64,000 nucleotides of DNA. Origin: Hydrogenivirga caldilitoris. Its GTDB lineage: Bacteria; Aquificota; Aquificia; Aquificales; Aquificaceae. The notes under the pieces were generated by a model that saw only the letters and a list, made by a program, of their open reading frames with translations, was not told the DNA's origin and made no database searches. Positions 43,928 to 52,420 of this stretch are shown here, one piece after another. Each line of letters begins with the position of its first letter. Within the stretch, counting starts at the first letter, position 1. The position numbers and the translations under genes are program-made. Location of the stretch: positions 1,054,001 through 1,118,000 of the forward strand of contig NZ_RCCJ01000001.1 of assembly GCF_003664005.1 (NCBI RefSeq), given 5' to 3'.

Positions 43928-43983
43928 AAGGAATAGTTTATCCCCTGTTCAAGGATACGATAGTATGGTTTATTTTAATTTTA

Positions 43984-46056
43984 GTGCTTTACAGGTTGTT
44001 AGCTTTCTTTCTTGTGGGAGGGGTTTTGGCTCTTATTTATGTCCTAAAACCTGCCCTCATAGAGCGTGTCTCTTTGAGGATTGAAGACACTAAGTTTTAC
44101 GTGAGGAAGTCCCTTGGGCAGAGTCCAAAACCAACAGACAAGGTTGTAGTTGTTGCCATTGACGAGAAAAGTGTAAACAAGCTTGGGAGATGGCCCTGGA
44201 GCAGAAAGGTTATAGCCAAGCTCATAAGCGAGTTGTCCGTTGCAAAGGTAACAGCCCTTGACATCGTTTTTTCCGAGCCTGAGAATGAAGAGAGTGATAG
44301 GGAGCTTGCAAGGAGTATAGCTCAGGCTGGAAACGTGGTATTAGGTTTTTTCTTTCGGTTAAACTCAACCCAAAAGGAAGACCCTTACGCATTGAACCTC
44401 CTACGGGAAAGCGAGTTCCTGAGGTACACACTGAAGACCAAGAAAGTCGGGCTTTTAGATATACCCTATGTGGAGTTGAGTTTGCCGGAGTTTATGTCTG
44501 GTGCGCTGAGTGCAGGATACCTGAATGCGGAGCCGGACGTTGACGCCATATACAGAAAGTATACCCTCGCCCACCTATTTAGGGGGAGTGTATATCTTCC
44601 CCTTGCCCTTCAAGCATTACGCTTTTACGAAGGGAAGGACATACACATGGAACTTTCCGAAGGAGGTATAGATAAACTCCTCTTCAAAGGGGAAGAGGTC
44701 CCAATTTACGAAGGGAGATTTCACAGAATAAACTTCTATGACCCAGACGAGCTCAAGGTTGTATCAGCCGTTGACATAATTGAGGGGAGGGTTCCGAGAG
44801 AGAAGATTGAAGGAAAAGCGGTCTTTGTAGGTGCTACTGAGATAGGTATATATGATGTAAGACCCACACCGCTTGACCCGGTTATGCCAGGGGTTTTTCT
44901 ACATGCGTTCGCATTCTCAAACTTTGAGGAGTTCCACTTCATAAAGCAAAGCCCCTACCTGGACTTATCCATCATATACCTAATGGCAGGTATTCCCTTT
45001 CTGTTAATTACGATAAGGAAGTTTGCTCACAGATTTTTCTTCTACACCACGCTGCTGGTTTGCTACCCAACCGTGTCTTACGGACTCTTCTCCCTTGGGA
45101 GTTATGACCTCAACCTATCCTATCCTCTTCTTGCCCTAATCCTTTCTCTTATATCTCAAGAGGGGCTTAAGATAATCACCGCTGAGAGGAACATACGGGA
45201 GCTTAGAAAGGCTTTTAGCAGCTATGTATCTCCCCAGCTCCTTGAGATAATAACGAGAAATCCAGACAAGCTGCGTCTTGGAGGTGAAAAGAGGGAGATA
45301 ACCGTTCTGTTCTCAGATATCAGGGGGTTCACCTCACTCTCTGAGAATCTTAAACCAGAAGAGCTCGTAAACCTGTTGAATGAGTTTCTCACACCCATGA
45401 CGGACATAATCCTGTCCCAAGGAGGGACACTTGATAAGTACATAGGTGATGCAATAATGGCTATATTCAACGCTCCTGTAGATGTTGATAGGCACGCGGA
45501 CAGAGCCTGTAAGTCAGCTCTTGAGATGGTCAAAGCTCTCAAGGGTATTAATCACACCTTTAAAGAGACCTTCGGTGTTACCCTTGATATAGGTATAGGT
45601 ATAAATACGGGGGAAGCCGTGGTTGGGAACATGGGTTCCAAACAGAGGTTTGATTACACAGCGATAGGTGATACGGTTAACCTCGCTTCCAGATTGGAAA
45701 GCCTGAACAAGCTATACGGTACGAGAATAATCATCAGCGAATACACGAAAGAAAAACTTGTAGATAACTTCCTGACGAGAGCACTTGATAAGGTAGTGGT
45801 AAAGGGAAGAAGGGAAGCCGTGAAAATATATGAGCTCCTTGAGGATACGGAAGAGAACAGGGAAAAGGCAGAAAGGTTTGAAAAAGCCCTTGAGCAGTAC
45901 TTTGCCGGAAACTTTGAAAGTGCCATGTTGCTATTTGAGGAGGTAAGTATGAGGTTCGGTGATAAACCAAGTTTCGTGCTCCTAAAAAGGTGCAGAGAGA
46001 TGATTGAAAAGCCTCCAAAGAACTGGAAAGGCATATACGTCGCAAGGGAAAAGTGA
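43984..46056 (+). CDS. CHASE2-sensor class III adenylate cyclase
   Basis: The 690-residue product begins with a membrane helix, then an extracytoplasmic CHASE2 domain (about 25-320; VVVVAIDEKSVNKLGRWPW, ALDIVFSEP), three helices (325-400), a cyclase domain (430-615) and a TPR-like tail. Catalytic residues are complete: FSDIRGFTS and GDAIMAIF give the metal Asp pair, LDKYIGD gives the adenine-selecting Lys, and DYTAIGDTVNLASRLE has Thr where many cyclases have Asp, plus the Asn and Arg. Lys with Thr marks class IIIb, known for bicarbonate activation. The start is GTG. Its end overlaps the phosphodiesterase gene by one base. Confidence 0.93.
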   Translation: MLYRLLAFFLVGGVLALIYVLKPALIERVSLRIEDTKFYVRKSLGQSPKPTDKVVVVAIDEKSVNKLGRWPWSRKVIAKLISELSVAKVTALDIVFSEPENEESDRELARSIAQAGNVVLGFFFRLNSTQKEDPYALNLLRESEFLRYTLKTKKVGLLDIPYVELSLPEFMSGALSAGYLNAEPDVDAIYRKYTLAHLFRGSVYLPLALQALRFYEGKDIHMELSEGGIDKLLFKGEEVPIYEGRFHRINFYDPDELKVVSAVDIIEGRVPREKIEGKAVFVGATEIGIYDVRPTPLDPVMPGVFLHAFAFSNFEEFHFIKQSPYLDLSIIYLMAGIPFLLITIRKFAHRFFFYTTLLVCYPTVSYGLFSLGSYDLNLSYPLLALILSLISQEGLKIITAERNIRELRKAFSSYVSPQLLEIITRNPDKLRLGGEKREITVLFSDIRGFTSLSENLKPEELVNLLNEFLTPMTDIILSQGGTLDKYIGDAIMAIFNAPVDVDRHADRACKSALEMVKALKGINHTFKETFGVTLDIGIGINTGEAVVGNMGSKQRFDYTAIGDTVNLASRLESLNKLYGTRIIISEYTKEKLVDNFLTRALDKVVVKGRREAVKIYELLEDTEENREKAERFEKALEQYFAGNFESAMLLFEEVSMRFGDKPSFVLLKRCREMIEKPPKNWKGIYVAREK

Positions 46057-46820
46057 TGAAGGTCAAAATTCTGGGTGCTTACGGAGGTCGCTTTGGAGAC
46101 CTCGGAACTACCTGTATCCAGATTTCTGAGGATACGTTGATAGACGCTGGAAACATAATGCGCTCCCTGGGAGAAAGGTGTATACAGGTGAACAACATAT
46201 TCCTCACCCACGCACACCTTGACCATATAGTGGACATACCCTTCATGATAGATTACACGTTCCGGTTCAGGGAGCAACCCCTCAACATCTACGGGCACAG
46301 AGAGACCATAGAGGCGGTCAAGGATTACATTATGAACTGGAATATCTGGCCGGAGTTCAGCTCCATAAGACTTATAAACTCTGGAGACTACGCCGTGAAT
46401 TACTACGAGCTTCTGCCAGAAACGAGCTTTCACACGAACGGCTTTGACATATACGTGTTCCTGAGCAACCACACTGTTCCTACCCTGAGCTATGTGGTGA
46501 AGCAAAATGGTGTAGGCTTCCTTTTCACGGGTGATACATACCGCAACCCGGCTGTATGGGAGATACTGAACAGGGATAGGGAGATAAAGGTCCTCATCAC
46601 AGAGGTTTCGTTTCCGAGTTATATGCATAACCTCGCCGAGGTGAGCAAACACCATACACCCAAAACTCTGAGGGAAGAGTTAAAATACCTTGAAAGGGAT
46701 GACCTGGAAATTTACATAATGCACTTGAAACCTAACTCCTTGGAGGAGCTGAGGGAGGAGATAAGAGCTACGCTTCCCACTGTAAAAATCCTTGATGATG
46801 GCGATGAAATTATAATATAG
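46056..46820 (+). CDS. Metallo-beta-lactamase-fold cyclic nucleotide phosphodiesterase (class II-like)
   Basis: The 254-residue product has the metal motif THAHLDHIVD, further His and Asp in SNHTVP and FTGDTYRNP, and a late HHTPKTLREE. Sequence layout resembles class II cAMP phosphodiesterases (yeast PDE1 type) and RNase Z relatives. Placed between the cyclase and the CRP-like gene (touching the first, 14 bases from the second), it most likely breaks down cAMP. A GTG at 46053 is an alternative start. The cNMP activity is inferred from context plus fold. Confidence 0.8.
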   Translation: MKVKILGAYGGRFGDLGTTCIQISEDTLIDAGNIMRSLGERCIQVNNIFLTHAHLDHIVDIPFMIDYTFRFREQPLNIYGHRETIEAVKDYIMNWNIWPEFSSIRLINSGDYAVNYYELLPETSFHTNGFDIYVFLSNHTVPTLSYVVKQNGVGFLFTGDTYRNPAVWEILNRDREIKVLITEVSFPSYMHNLAEVSKHHTPKTLREELKYLERDDLEIYIMHLKPNSLEELREEIRATLPTVKILDDGDEIII

Positions 46821-46834
46821 AAAGGAGGGGAATT

Positions 46835-47551
46835 ATGGAACCCACAAAGCTTACCGAAGAGCTTGTCAACCTTCTCAAAAACAGAGGAAAGGAAGAGACC
46901 TACAACCTCGGTGACATACTCATAGAGGAAGGGAAGGAGTCGGACAGGATATTTATAATTGAGAAGGGTTACGTGAACGTGACCAAAAAAGACCCTATGG
47001 GGAACGACGTCCTTATCGGAACAGCAGGACCAGGTTCAATAATCGGCGAAATGGGAGTTTTTATGGGAGTTGAGAGGACGGCAACCGTCAGAGCAGTATC
47101 AGACCTCAAGGTTATAAGCTTTGGGAAGGAAGAGTTCTTTGAGGTCATAAGCAGTATCCCCGAGGTCTCCTCCTACCTAATCGGGATTCTTACAAAGAGG
47201 CTCTATAACCTAAACAGGAGGCTAATAAACGCGATAAACTCAAAACTCATGATAGTTATGGGTAATTACATAATTGACAAGATAAGGGAAGGGAACGTTC
47301 AGGAAAGTTTTGGAGAGAACGCCAAAATCAGCTTTGACCTCTCAACGGCTGCTTTAGAAACGGGACTTGATATAGAAAAGGTGATAACAGCCCTGAACAA
47401 CCTGGCGAAAGCGGGTGTACTGCAAGACTACAAGCTTATTGAAGAAGTAAGAGAAGGTGGGGGTGAAGGTGAAGAAAAGAGAACAGTGACAGAGCTTATA
47501 GCTGACCCCCAGCAGATAAAGTCTTACCTGAAAACTATCTCCTATATCTAA
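46835..47551 (+). CDS. CRP/FNR-family cyclic-nucleotide-binding regulator
   Basis: The 238-residue product has a cyclic-nucleotide-binding domain (about 10-130) with the phosphate-binding cassette GEMGVFMGVERTATVRA, which keeps the Glu and the Arg that contact cAMP. A long helix follows (about 130-160), then a winged-helix-like end (DLSTAALETGLDIEKVITAL, NNLAKAGVLQ) weaker than in E. coli CRP. It is probably a cAMP-controlled transcription factor; a non-DNA-binding effector is possible. AAGGAGG precedes the ATG. The end overlaps the convergent DUF1461 gene by 17 bases. Confidence 0.85.
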   Translation: MEPTKLTEELVNLLKNRGKEETYNLGDILIEEGKESDRIFIIEKGYVNVTKKDPMGNDVLIGTAGPGSIIGEMGVFMGVERTATVRAVSDLKVISFGKEEFFEVISSIPEVSSYLIGILTKRLYNLNRRLINAINSKLMIVMGNYIIDKIREGNVQESFGENAKISFDLSTAALETGLDIEKVITALNNLAKAGVLQDYKLIEEVREGGGEGEEKRTVTELIADPQQIKSYLKTISYI

Positions 47552-48209
47552 GAAGTAAAAAGCCGAGCAGTAGTGAAAACAGGCACAACATTCCCGCCGA
47601 TGCAAGTACGAAGAGAGTTCCGTCATACCAGAACTTCATGGGATATATCCTCAGCAGTGTGTCCGTGTAATTGAATTTCCAGGAGTATGGGTCAAAAACA
47701 TAATTGTGGAAAAGCTCAAAGGCAAGCTCGTAATTCGTTACTGAGAAGCCTCCAATCAAAAGGGTAAGGCACAGGGTAAAGAGGGAGGAGAGTGCAAGGG
47801 TTTTTCCAACCATTCTGAAATCCCTCAGATAAATCAGGCAAAGAAGGGAAAGGAAGGAAGATATGTAAACCAGAGGGAAAAAGAAACCAAGGAAGTTCTT
47901 AACATCTTCCATATGCCTTATCTCTTTTTCCCTGAAAGCTCTCCTACCGTCTGGAAGCTTCGCCCTTTTAAAGTCCTCCATACCCTCATCGGAGAGTACC
48001 GCTCTCAGTCCCAGCTTTGCAAGATACTTTCTGTATTCATCTTCCATACCGTATCTGTCCTTAGGAAAGCTCACCTTTGAGTACTCCCAATCTATAAACC
48101 ATTCGTTGAAGGCAAGTCTGGTGGGAATACCGATGAAAATTATCGGACTAAGGAGAATGACTATTAAGGAGGCAAGCAATCTATCAACAGGGGTTTTCCT
48201 TCCAGACAT
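47535..48209 (-). CDS. DUF1461 (TIGR01906-type) membrane protein
   Basis: The 224-residue product has four to five membrane helices, with a charged loop after the first (about 35-100), and the family signature YPMKFWYDGTLFVLAS near the end. Function of this family is unknown. It overlaps bioW by 46 bases and is the last gene of the apgM-mtnA-bioW run. Confidence 0.8.
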   Translation of the reverse strand: MSGRKTPVDRLLASLIVILLSPIIFIGIPTRLAFNEWFIDWEYSKVSFPKDRYGMEDEYRKYLAKLGLRAVLSDEGMEDFKRAKLPDGRRAFREKEIRHMEDVKNFLGFFFPLVYISSFLSLLCLIYLRDFRMVGKTLALSSLFTLCLTLLIGGFSVTNYELAFELFHNYVFDPYSWKFNYTDTLLRIYPMKFWYDGTLFVLASAGMLCLFSLLLGFLLLRYRR

Positions 48210-48895
48210 CTTATCAGGTCTCCCACCCCTTCTCTCCTGATAAAGTATATCCTACCTCCGAAAGGGTCACCTTCTTCTTTGAGGGGTGTTATTCTCACAT
48301 AGCCGTACTTAGAGGAGGCAACGTAGCCCGTGATGTAGTCTGGGTCGTCACTCCAGCATAGCTCAGCAACAACACCGCAATAAACGTTCTTCGTAGCTAT
48401 TGCAAGGGCATCAAGGGTTCTCTCGGTAAAGCCCTGCCTCCTCAAATGCTCCATAACCTTGAAGCGGTCTCTCCAATCAACCCTAACTGTTCTTACACCC
48501 CTTTCGGGGTCAGGCTCAAGCCTTTCACCGGTTTCTATGTCCATGAGAACAGCACCTCTCGTATTTCCACCTCTTGGGTTCGGTCCCTCCGATAAAAGCT
48601 GAATCCCCCTTCTGACCGTGCTCTCCGGGACTCCGATCTCCACAAGTTTTTCAAGGGCAAACTTACGAGCTTCTTCAACCGAAGCAAATTCAAAGGAACT
48701 CACTGCAAGAGAGTATTCAAGAACCTCAACCTCACCTATTCTCTCCAGGGTAAGTTTCAAGAAATCGTGCTCCCTGGGTCTTTTTAGGAGCTCACATAAA
48801 GCTTCAGGTATCGCTTCTTCCGTGATTATTCTCTCTCCCCCGGATACGTGTTTTCCTTTTAAAGAAGCCCTCATACGGAGGCTTAGGAGAGACAT
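48164..48895 (-). CDS. bioW: 6-carboxyhexanoate-CoA ligase (pimeloyl-CoA synthetase)
   Basis: BioW activates pimelate to pimeloyl-CoA at the start of biotin synthesis. The 243-residue product has the typical blocks [49 protein letters not shown] and ALAIATKN. It shows that this organism uses the pimelate route, not BioC/BioH. No other bio genes are nearby. It overlaps mtnA by 13 bases. The accB carrier that consumes biotin is at 761-1222. Confidence 0.94.
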   Translation of the reverse strand: MSLLSLRMRASLKGKHVSGGERIITEEAIPEALCELLKRPREHDFLKLTLERIGEVEVLEYSLAVSSFEFASVEEARKFALEKLVEIGVPESTVRRGIQLLSEGPNPRGGNTRGAVLMDIETGERLEPDPERGVRTVRVDWRDRFKVMEHLRRQGFTERTLDALAIATKNVYCGVVAELCWSDDPDYITGYVASSKYGYVRITPLKEEGDPFGGRIYFIRREGVGDLIRCLEGKPLLIDCLPP

Positions 48896-49866
48896 CTTTG
48901 TATACTCTCTTCGTTCACAGGTTTTATTATTCCTCTCTCCGTAATTATTGCCGTTATATTCTCTGCTGGGGTTACATCAAAAGCCAAGTGGAGGGCAGGA
49001 GTATCTCCAGGAGCTATCGCAGCACCAAAACAGTTCTTAACTTCTTCTTCGCCCCTCTCTTCAATCGGTATATCCTCACCACTCCGTGTAGATAGGTCAA
49101 AGGTTGAGGAAGGTGCAGCAACATAAAAGGGAACTCCGTGCTCTTTGGCAAGAACCGATAGGGAATAGGTACCTATCTTGTTGGCAACATCTCCGACCGC
49201 TGTAATCCTGTCAGCACCAACTATCACAAGGTCAACCAACCCTTTCTTCATAAGGAAACCCGCCGTTGAGTCTGTAATGAGTTTGTGGGGTACGCCTTCC
49301 TTGAGAAGTTCCCAGGCTGTAAGTCTTGCCCCTTGAAGGTATGGGCGGGTTTCATCAACCCATACACTTATACCCTTGCCTGAGTAATGGGCTGTCCTTA
49401 TAACCCCCAGAGCTGTCCCCCAGCCTGCTGTAGCCAAAGCTCCCGTATTACAGTGAGTCAGCAGCCTTGCCCCTTCCGGGATAAGCTCATTTCCAAGCTC
49501 TCCTATCCTTTTGTTGGCTTCGTAATCTTCCCTTTCTATGAGCTGTGCCTCCTGCTCTATGTCCTTTCCAGAGCTGAGAGCTGAGAGCATCCTATCCAAC
49601 GCCCAGAAGAGGTTATAAGCGGTGGGTCTGGTGCTCTTTAGAACCTCATAAACCTCCCTTGGATCAACACCCCTTTTAACTCCAAGAACGAATCCGTAAG
49701 CGGCAACACAACCTATGGCGGGTGCACCCCTGACAGACATGTTTATTATTGCTTGAGCTACCTGAATATGGTCTCTGAGTTCAAGCCAAACCTCTTCCTG
49801 TGGCAGTTTCCTCTGGTCAAGGAGGAGAAGGTAGTCTCCCTTCCAGTAGAAGGCTTTAACTTCCAT
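48883..49866 (-). CDS. mtnA: Methylthioribose-1-phosphate isomerase
   Basis: MtnA converts methylthioribose-1-phosphate to the ribulose form in methionine salvage. The 327-residue product has [35 protein letters not shown] with the active Cys, [20 protein letters not shown] and [19 protein letters not shown] with the active Asp. It lies 2 bases after apgM. metK at 62857-63984 makes the SAM whose by-product enters this pathway. Confidence 0.95.
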   Translation of the reverse strand: MEVKAFYWKGDYLLLLDQRKLPQEEVWLELRDHIQVAQAIINMSVRGAPAIGCVAAYGFVLGVKRGVDPREVYEVLKSTRPTAYNLFWALDRMLSALSSGKDIEQEAQLIEREDYEANKRIGELGNELIPEGARLLTHCNTGALATAGWGTALGVIRTAHYSGKGISVWVDETRPYLQGARLTAWELLKEGVPHKLITDSTAGFLMKKGLVDLVIVGADRITAVGDVANKIGTYSLSVLAKEHGVPFYVAAPSSTFDLSTRSGEDIPIEERGEEEVKNCFGAAIAPGDTPALHLAFDVTPAENITAIITERGIIKPVNEESIQRCLS

Positions 49867-49868
49867 TC

Positions 49869-51092
49869 TCAGGCTCCGTACTTCTTCAGCCTGTGAGAGT
49901 TAGCCAGCAGTAAGTTCATAATTTTTTCGGCTGGTAATATCCCAAGCTCTCCTTTAAGGCACTCGCGCTCTGTGAGTCTATCCGAAGTCCCTCCCAGAAC
50001 ATAAGGTGAGTGTATAAGCAGTGGAACCGGATGCCAGGAATGTCCCTTTATTTTGGAAGGGGTTGAGTGATCTCCCGTTATGGCAAGGACGTCGGGCTTC
50101 AGTTCAAGGAATTGAGGTAAATGTTTGTCAAAGTCCTCTATGACGGAAATCTTACCTTCCCAGTTTCCATCCTCTCCGTAGGAATCCGTTTTTTTTATGT
50201 GAAGGAAGAAGAACTCATAACCTTCCCAAACCTTTTTCAAGGTATCTATCTCAGATTGAATTGTAGTCCCTTCAAACTCAACTATCTCCATACCCACGAG
50301 ACTTGCAAGCCCCTTATACATCGGATACACAGCTATGCAGCAAGATTTAACTCCGAAGCGCTCTTCCATCGTGGGTATGTTCGGTTTCTGGGCAAAACCC
50401 CTAAGGAGAAGGTAATTGGCTTTAGGCTCGTCTCTCAAAATCTCCGCTACCTTCCCGATGAACTTCTTAACAACCTGGGCTACCTTTTGAGCATTTGGAT
50501 TCCCTCCAACAGGCTCCAGAGGTTCCTTGCCTACCTCCTGGGGATCGGTATCGTTTATCTCATCACTTCCCTCCGGTAAAGGTTCTGGAAACCTAAGCAC
50601 TATCGCTGTTCTATGCTCCATTCCCGGAGCAATTATCACCTGGACGCCATCTATCTCCTTTAAGTTCTCCTGTATCTTCTTAGTTATCCTCCTGTTCTCC
50701 TCGGTGGGTATCCTCCCAGCCCTTCTATCCTTAACTACAGGCTTACCGTCCACATACTCAACCGTAGCATAGTTTCCTCTTATAGCCACATCCGTATGCC
50801 TTACTTCAAGACCAAGACCAAGGGCTTCTAAAATCCCTCTCCCTATCTGGTACTTTAGAGGGTCATAACCGAATATGCCGAGGTGTCCTGGTCCACTACC
50901 GGGTGTTATACCGTAATCAACAGGTATATGCATTCCCAAGGCTGAGCTTTTGGCAAGTTTATCAAGGTTTGGAGTCCTGGCAAGTTCAAGCTCTGTTTTA
51001 CCATCTTTTACGGGGAGCCCGCCGAGCCCATCAAGGACGACCATAAGTATCTTTGAGTTGCTCTTCTCCAAGAGACCTTTCAGGATGTCCAT
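49869..51092 (-). CDS. apgM: 2,3-bisphosphoglycerate-independent phosphoglycerate mutase, archaeal type
   Basis: ApgM interconverts 3- and 2-phosphoglycerate. The 407-residue product has [10 protein letters not shown] at the start with the metal Asp, [18 protein letters not shown] with the nucleophilic Ser, HRTAIVLRF, and a late [20 protein letters not shown] metal cluster. This archaeal-type enzyme replaces GpmI/GpmA in several deep-branching bacteria. It begins a minus run continuing into mtnA. A 67-base gap separates it from the divergent FadL gene. Confidence 0.94.
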   Translation of the reverse strand: MDILKGLLEKSNSKILMVVLDGLGGLPVKDGKTELELARTPNLDKLAKSSALGMHIPVDYGITPGSGPGHLGIFGYDPLKYQIGRGILEALGLGLEVRHTDVAIRGNYATVEYVDGKPVVKDRRAGRIPTEENRRITKKIQENLKEIDGVQVIIAPGMEHRTAIVLRFPEPLPEGSDEINDTDPQEVGKEPLEPVGGNPNAQKVAQVVKKFIGKVAEILRDEPKANYLLLRGFAQKPNIPTMEERFGVKSCCIAVYPMYKGLASLVGMEIVEFEGTTIQSEIDTLKKVWEGYEFFFLHIKKTDSYGEDGNWEGKISVIEDFDKHLPQFLELKPDVLAITGDHSTPSKIKGHSWHPVPLLIHSPYVLGGTSDRLTERECLKGELGILPAEKIMNLLLANSHRLKKYGA

Positions 51093-51159
51093 AAATTTAG
51101 TATGCCACAGCTATTCCTTGTTTAAAATGTTCGTGATAGATCCCAAGGAGGGTACTGAG

Positions 51160-52410
51160 ATGAAAAAAGTGCTTACAGGAGTATTCGCTATTTCCTTGGC
51201 TTCAGAAATCGCCCTGGCGGGCGGTTACAAGATACCTGAGCAGTCCCTTCGCTCAACGGGAACAGCGGGAGCCTACTTCTCCTCTGCAAATGCACCAGAC
51301 GCGGCTTACTTCAACCCGGCGAACATGTCCTTTATGAAGGACGGATGGGGCTTAGAGGTCGGTATGAGATATATAGTGCTCCCGAGTATAGACTTCAGCG
51401 GAAGAACTTTAGACCCTGCAACAACATCATTTACAGCCAATCAAAACTTTTCCTCTGAAAAGGAGTCTTTTCTCGCCCCCTACTTTCACTATGTAAGTCC
51501 AAAGGTAGGTAAATTAAGGTTTGGTTTATCCTTCACCACACCAGGAGGGCTTTCAAAGAAGTGGGAAGGAAATATAGCTCAGGCATACGCCAAGAACTTT
51601 CATCTGGAAGTTTACGAGGCGAGCCTATCCGCTTCCTATGAAATAACGGAGTCTATATCTGTAGGTGGTGGACTCAGGGGGGTTTACTCCAGGGGAGAAG
51701 TAGAGTTCGCACATCCTGGGGGAGGATACAGTATATCAATGGACGGGGATACGGCCATAAAACCAGGTTTGTTTATCTCTGCTTCCGTAAAACCTACAAA
51801 GGAGTTAACCATTTCTACACTATACAGATCCAAAGTTGATCTGAAGATAAAGGGTGACGCGAGCGGGTACTTTGTTACCAATCCCGGACCCCCACCTACG
51901 ATATACTCCTTTGATACTTCCGGAAATGTAAAAATACCCCTCCCCGCTGAGTGGAGACTGGGAGCTTCTTACAAGTGGAACAAAACCACCTTTGAGCTAA
52001 CCTACGAGAGAACCTTCTGGTCAGACTATGAAAAGCTGGACTTTAACTTTGGTGACCCTAACGTTGAAGGAAGCAGTTTTGGTGAAGCTAAACCCAAAGA
52101 TTGGAAAGATACCAACACCTACCGCTTTGCGGTCCTTCACGAGTTCAACGACAAACTCACCGGTATGGCGGGCATAGCCTACGACGAAACACCTGTTCCC
52201 GAAAGGACGCTTGGATTTGAACTCCCTGACTCAGACGGATGGATACTCTCCGCCGGAGGCATTTACAAACCTGAGCCCAAGGTGGAGATAGGTGTGGCTT
52301 ACCTGTATTTCATGAAGAAGGACAGAAGCGTAAACAACGATAGGATACAGGGAAAATTCAAAGACATCTCCGCTCATATGCTCACCCTTTCCATAGGATA
52401 CTCCTTCTGA
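51160..52410 (+). CDS. FadL-family outer membrane transport protein
   Basis: The 416-residue product has a signal peptide ending ALA, then the FadL-type opening GGYKIPEQSLRSTGTAGAYF, SANAPDAAYFNPANMSFM (the NPA motif of FadL), and alternating beta-strands to a C-terminal aromatic residue (SIGYSF), as outer membrane barrels have. FadL proteins let long-chain fatty acids or hydrocarbons through. The start is fixed by AAGGAGGG seven bases upstream; the open frame runs back to 50950. An acyl-CoA ligase gene follows 10 bases on. Confidence 0.9.
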   Translation: MKKVLTGVFAISLASEIALAGGYKIPEQSLRSTGTAGAYFSSANAPDAAYFNPANMSFMKDGWGLEVGMRYIVLPSIDFSGRTLDPATTSFTANQNFSSEKESFLAPYFHYVSPKVGKLRFGLSFTTPGGLSKKWEGNIAQAYAKNFHLEVYEASLSASYEITESISVGGGLRGVYSRGEVEFAHPGGGYSISMDGDTAIKPGLFISASVKPTKELTISTLYRSKVDLKIKGDASGYFVTNPGPPPTIYSFDTSGNVKIPLPAEWRLGASYKWNKTTFELTYERTFWSDYEKLDFNFGDPNVEGSSFGEAKPKDWKDTNTYRFAVLHEFNDKLTGMAGIAYDETPVPERTLGFELPDSDGWILSAGGIYKPEPKVEIGVAYLYFMKKDRSVNNDRIQGKFKDISAHMLTLSIGYSF

Positions 52411-52420
52411 GGGTGAAGCC

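Noticed and set aside
45654-46655. A 333-codon open frame on the minus strand across the cyclase and phosphodiesterase genes
   Set aside because: Both plus-strand genes have complete catalytic motifs; the antisense frame has low-complexity, Ser/Phe/Leu-rich sequence, no ribosome site and no known motif. It is a shadow.
50950-51159. Upstream extension of the FadL frame
   Set aside because: It is antisense to apgM and would bury a clean signal peptide; the ribosome site fixes ATG 51160.
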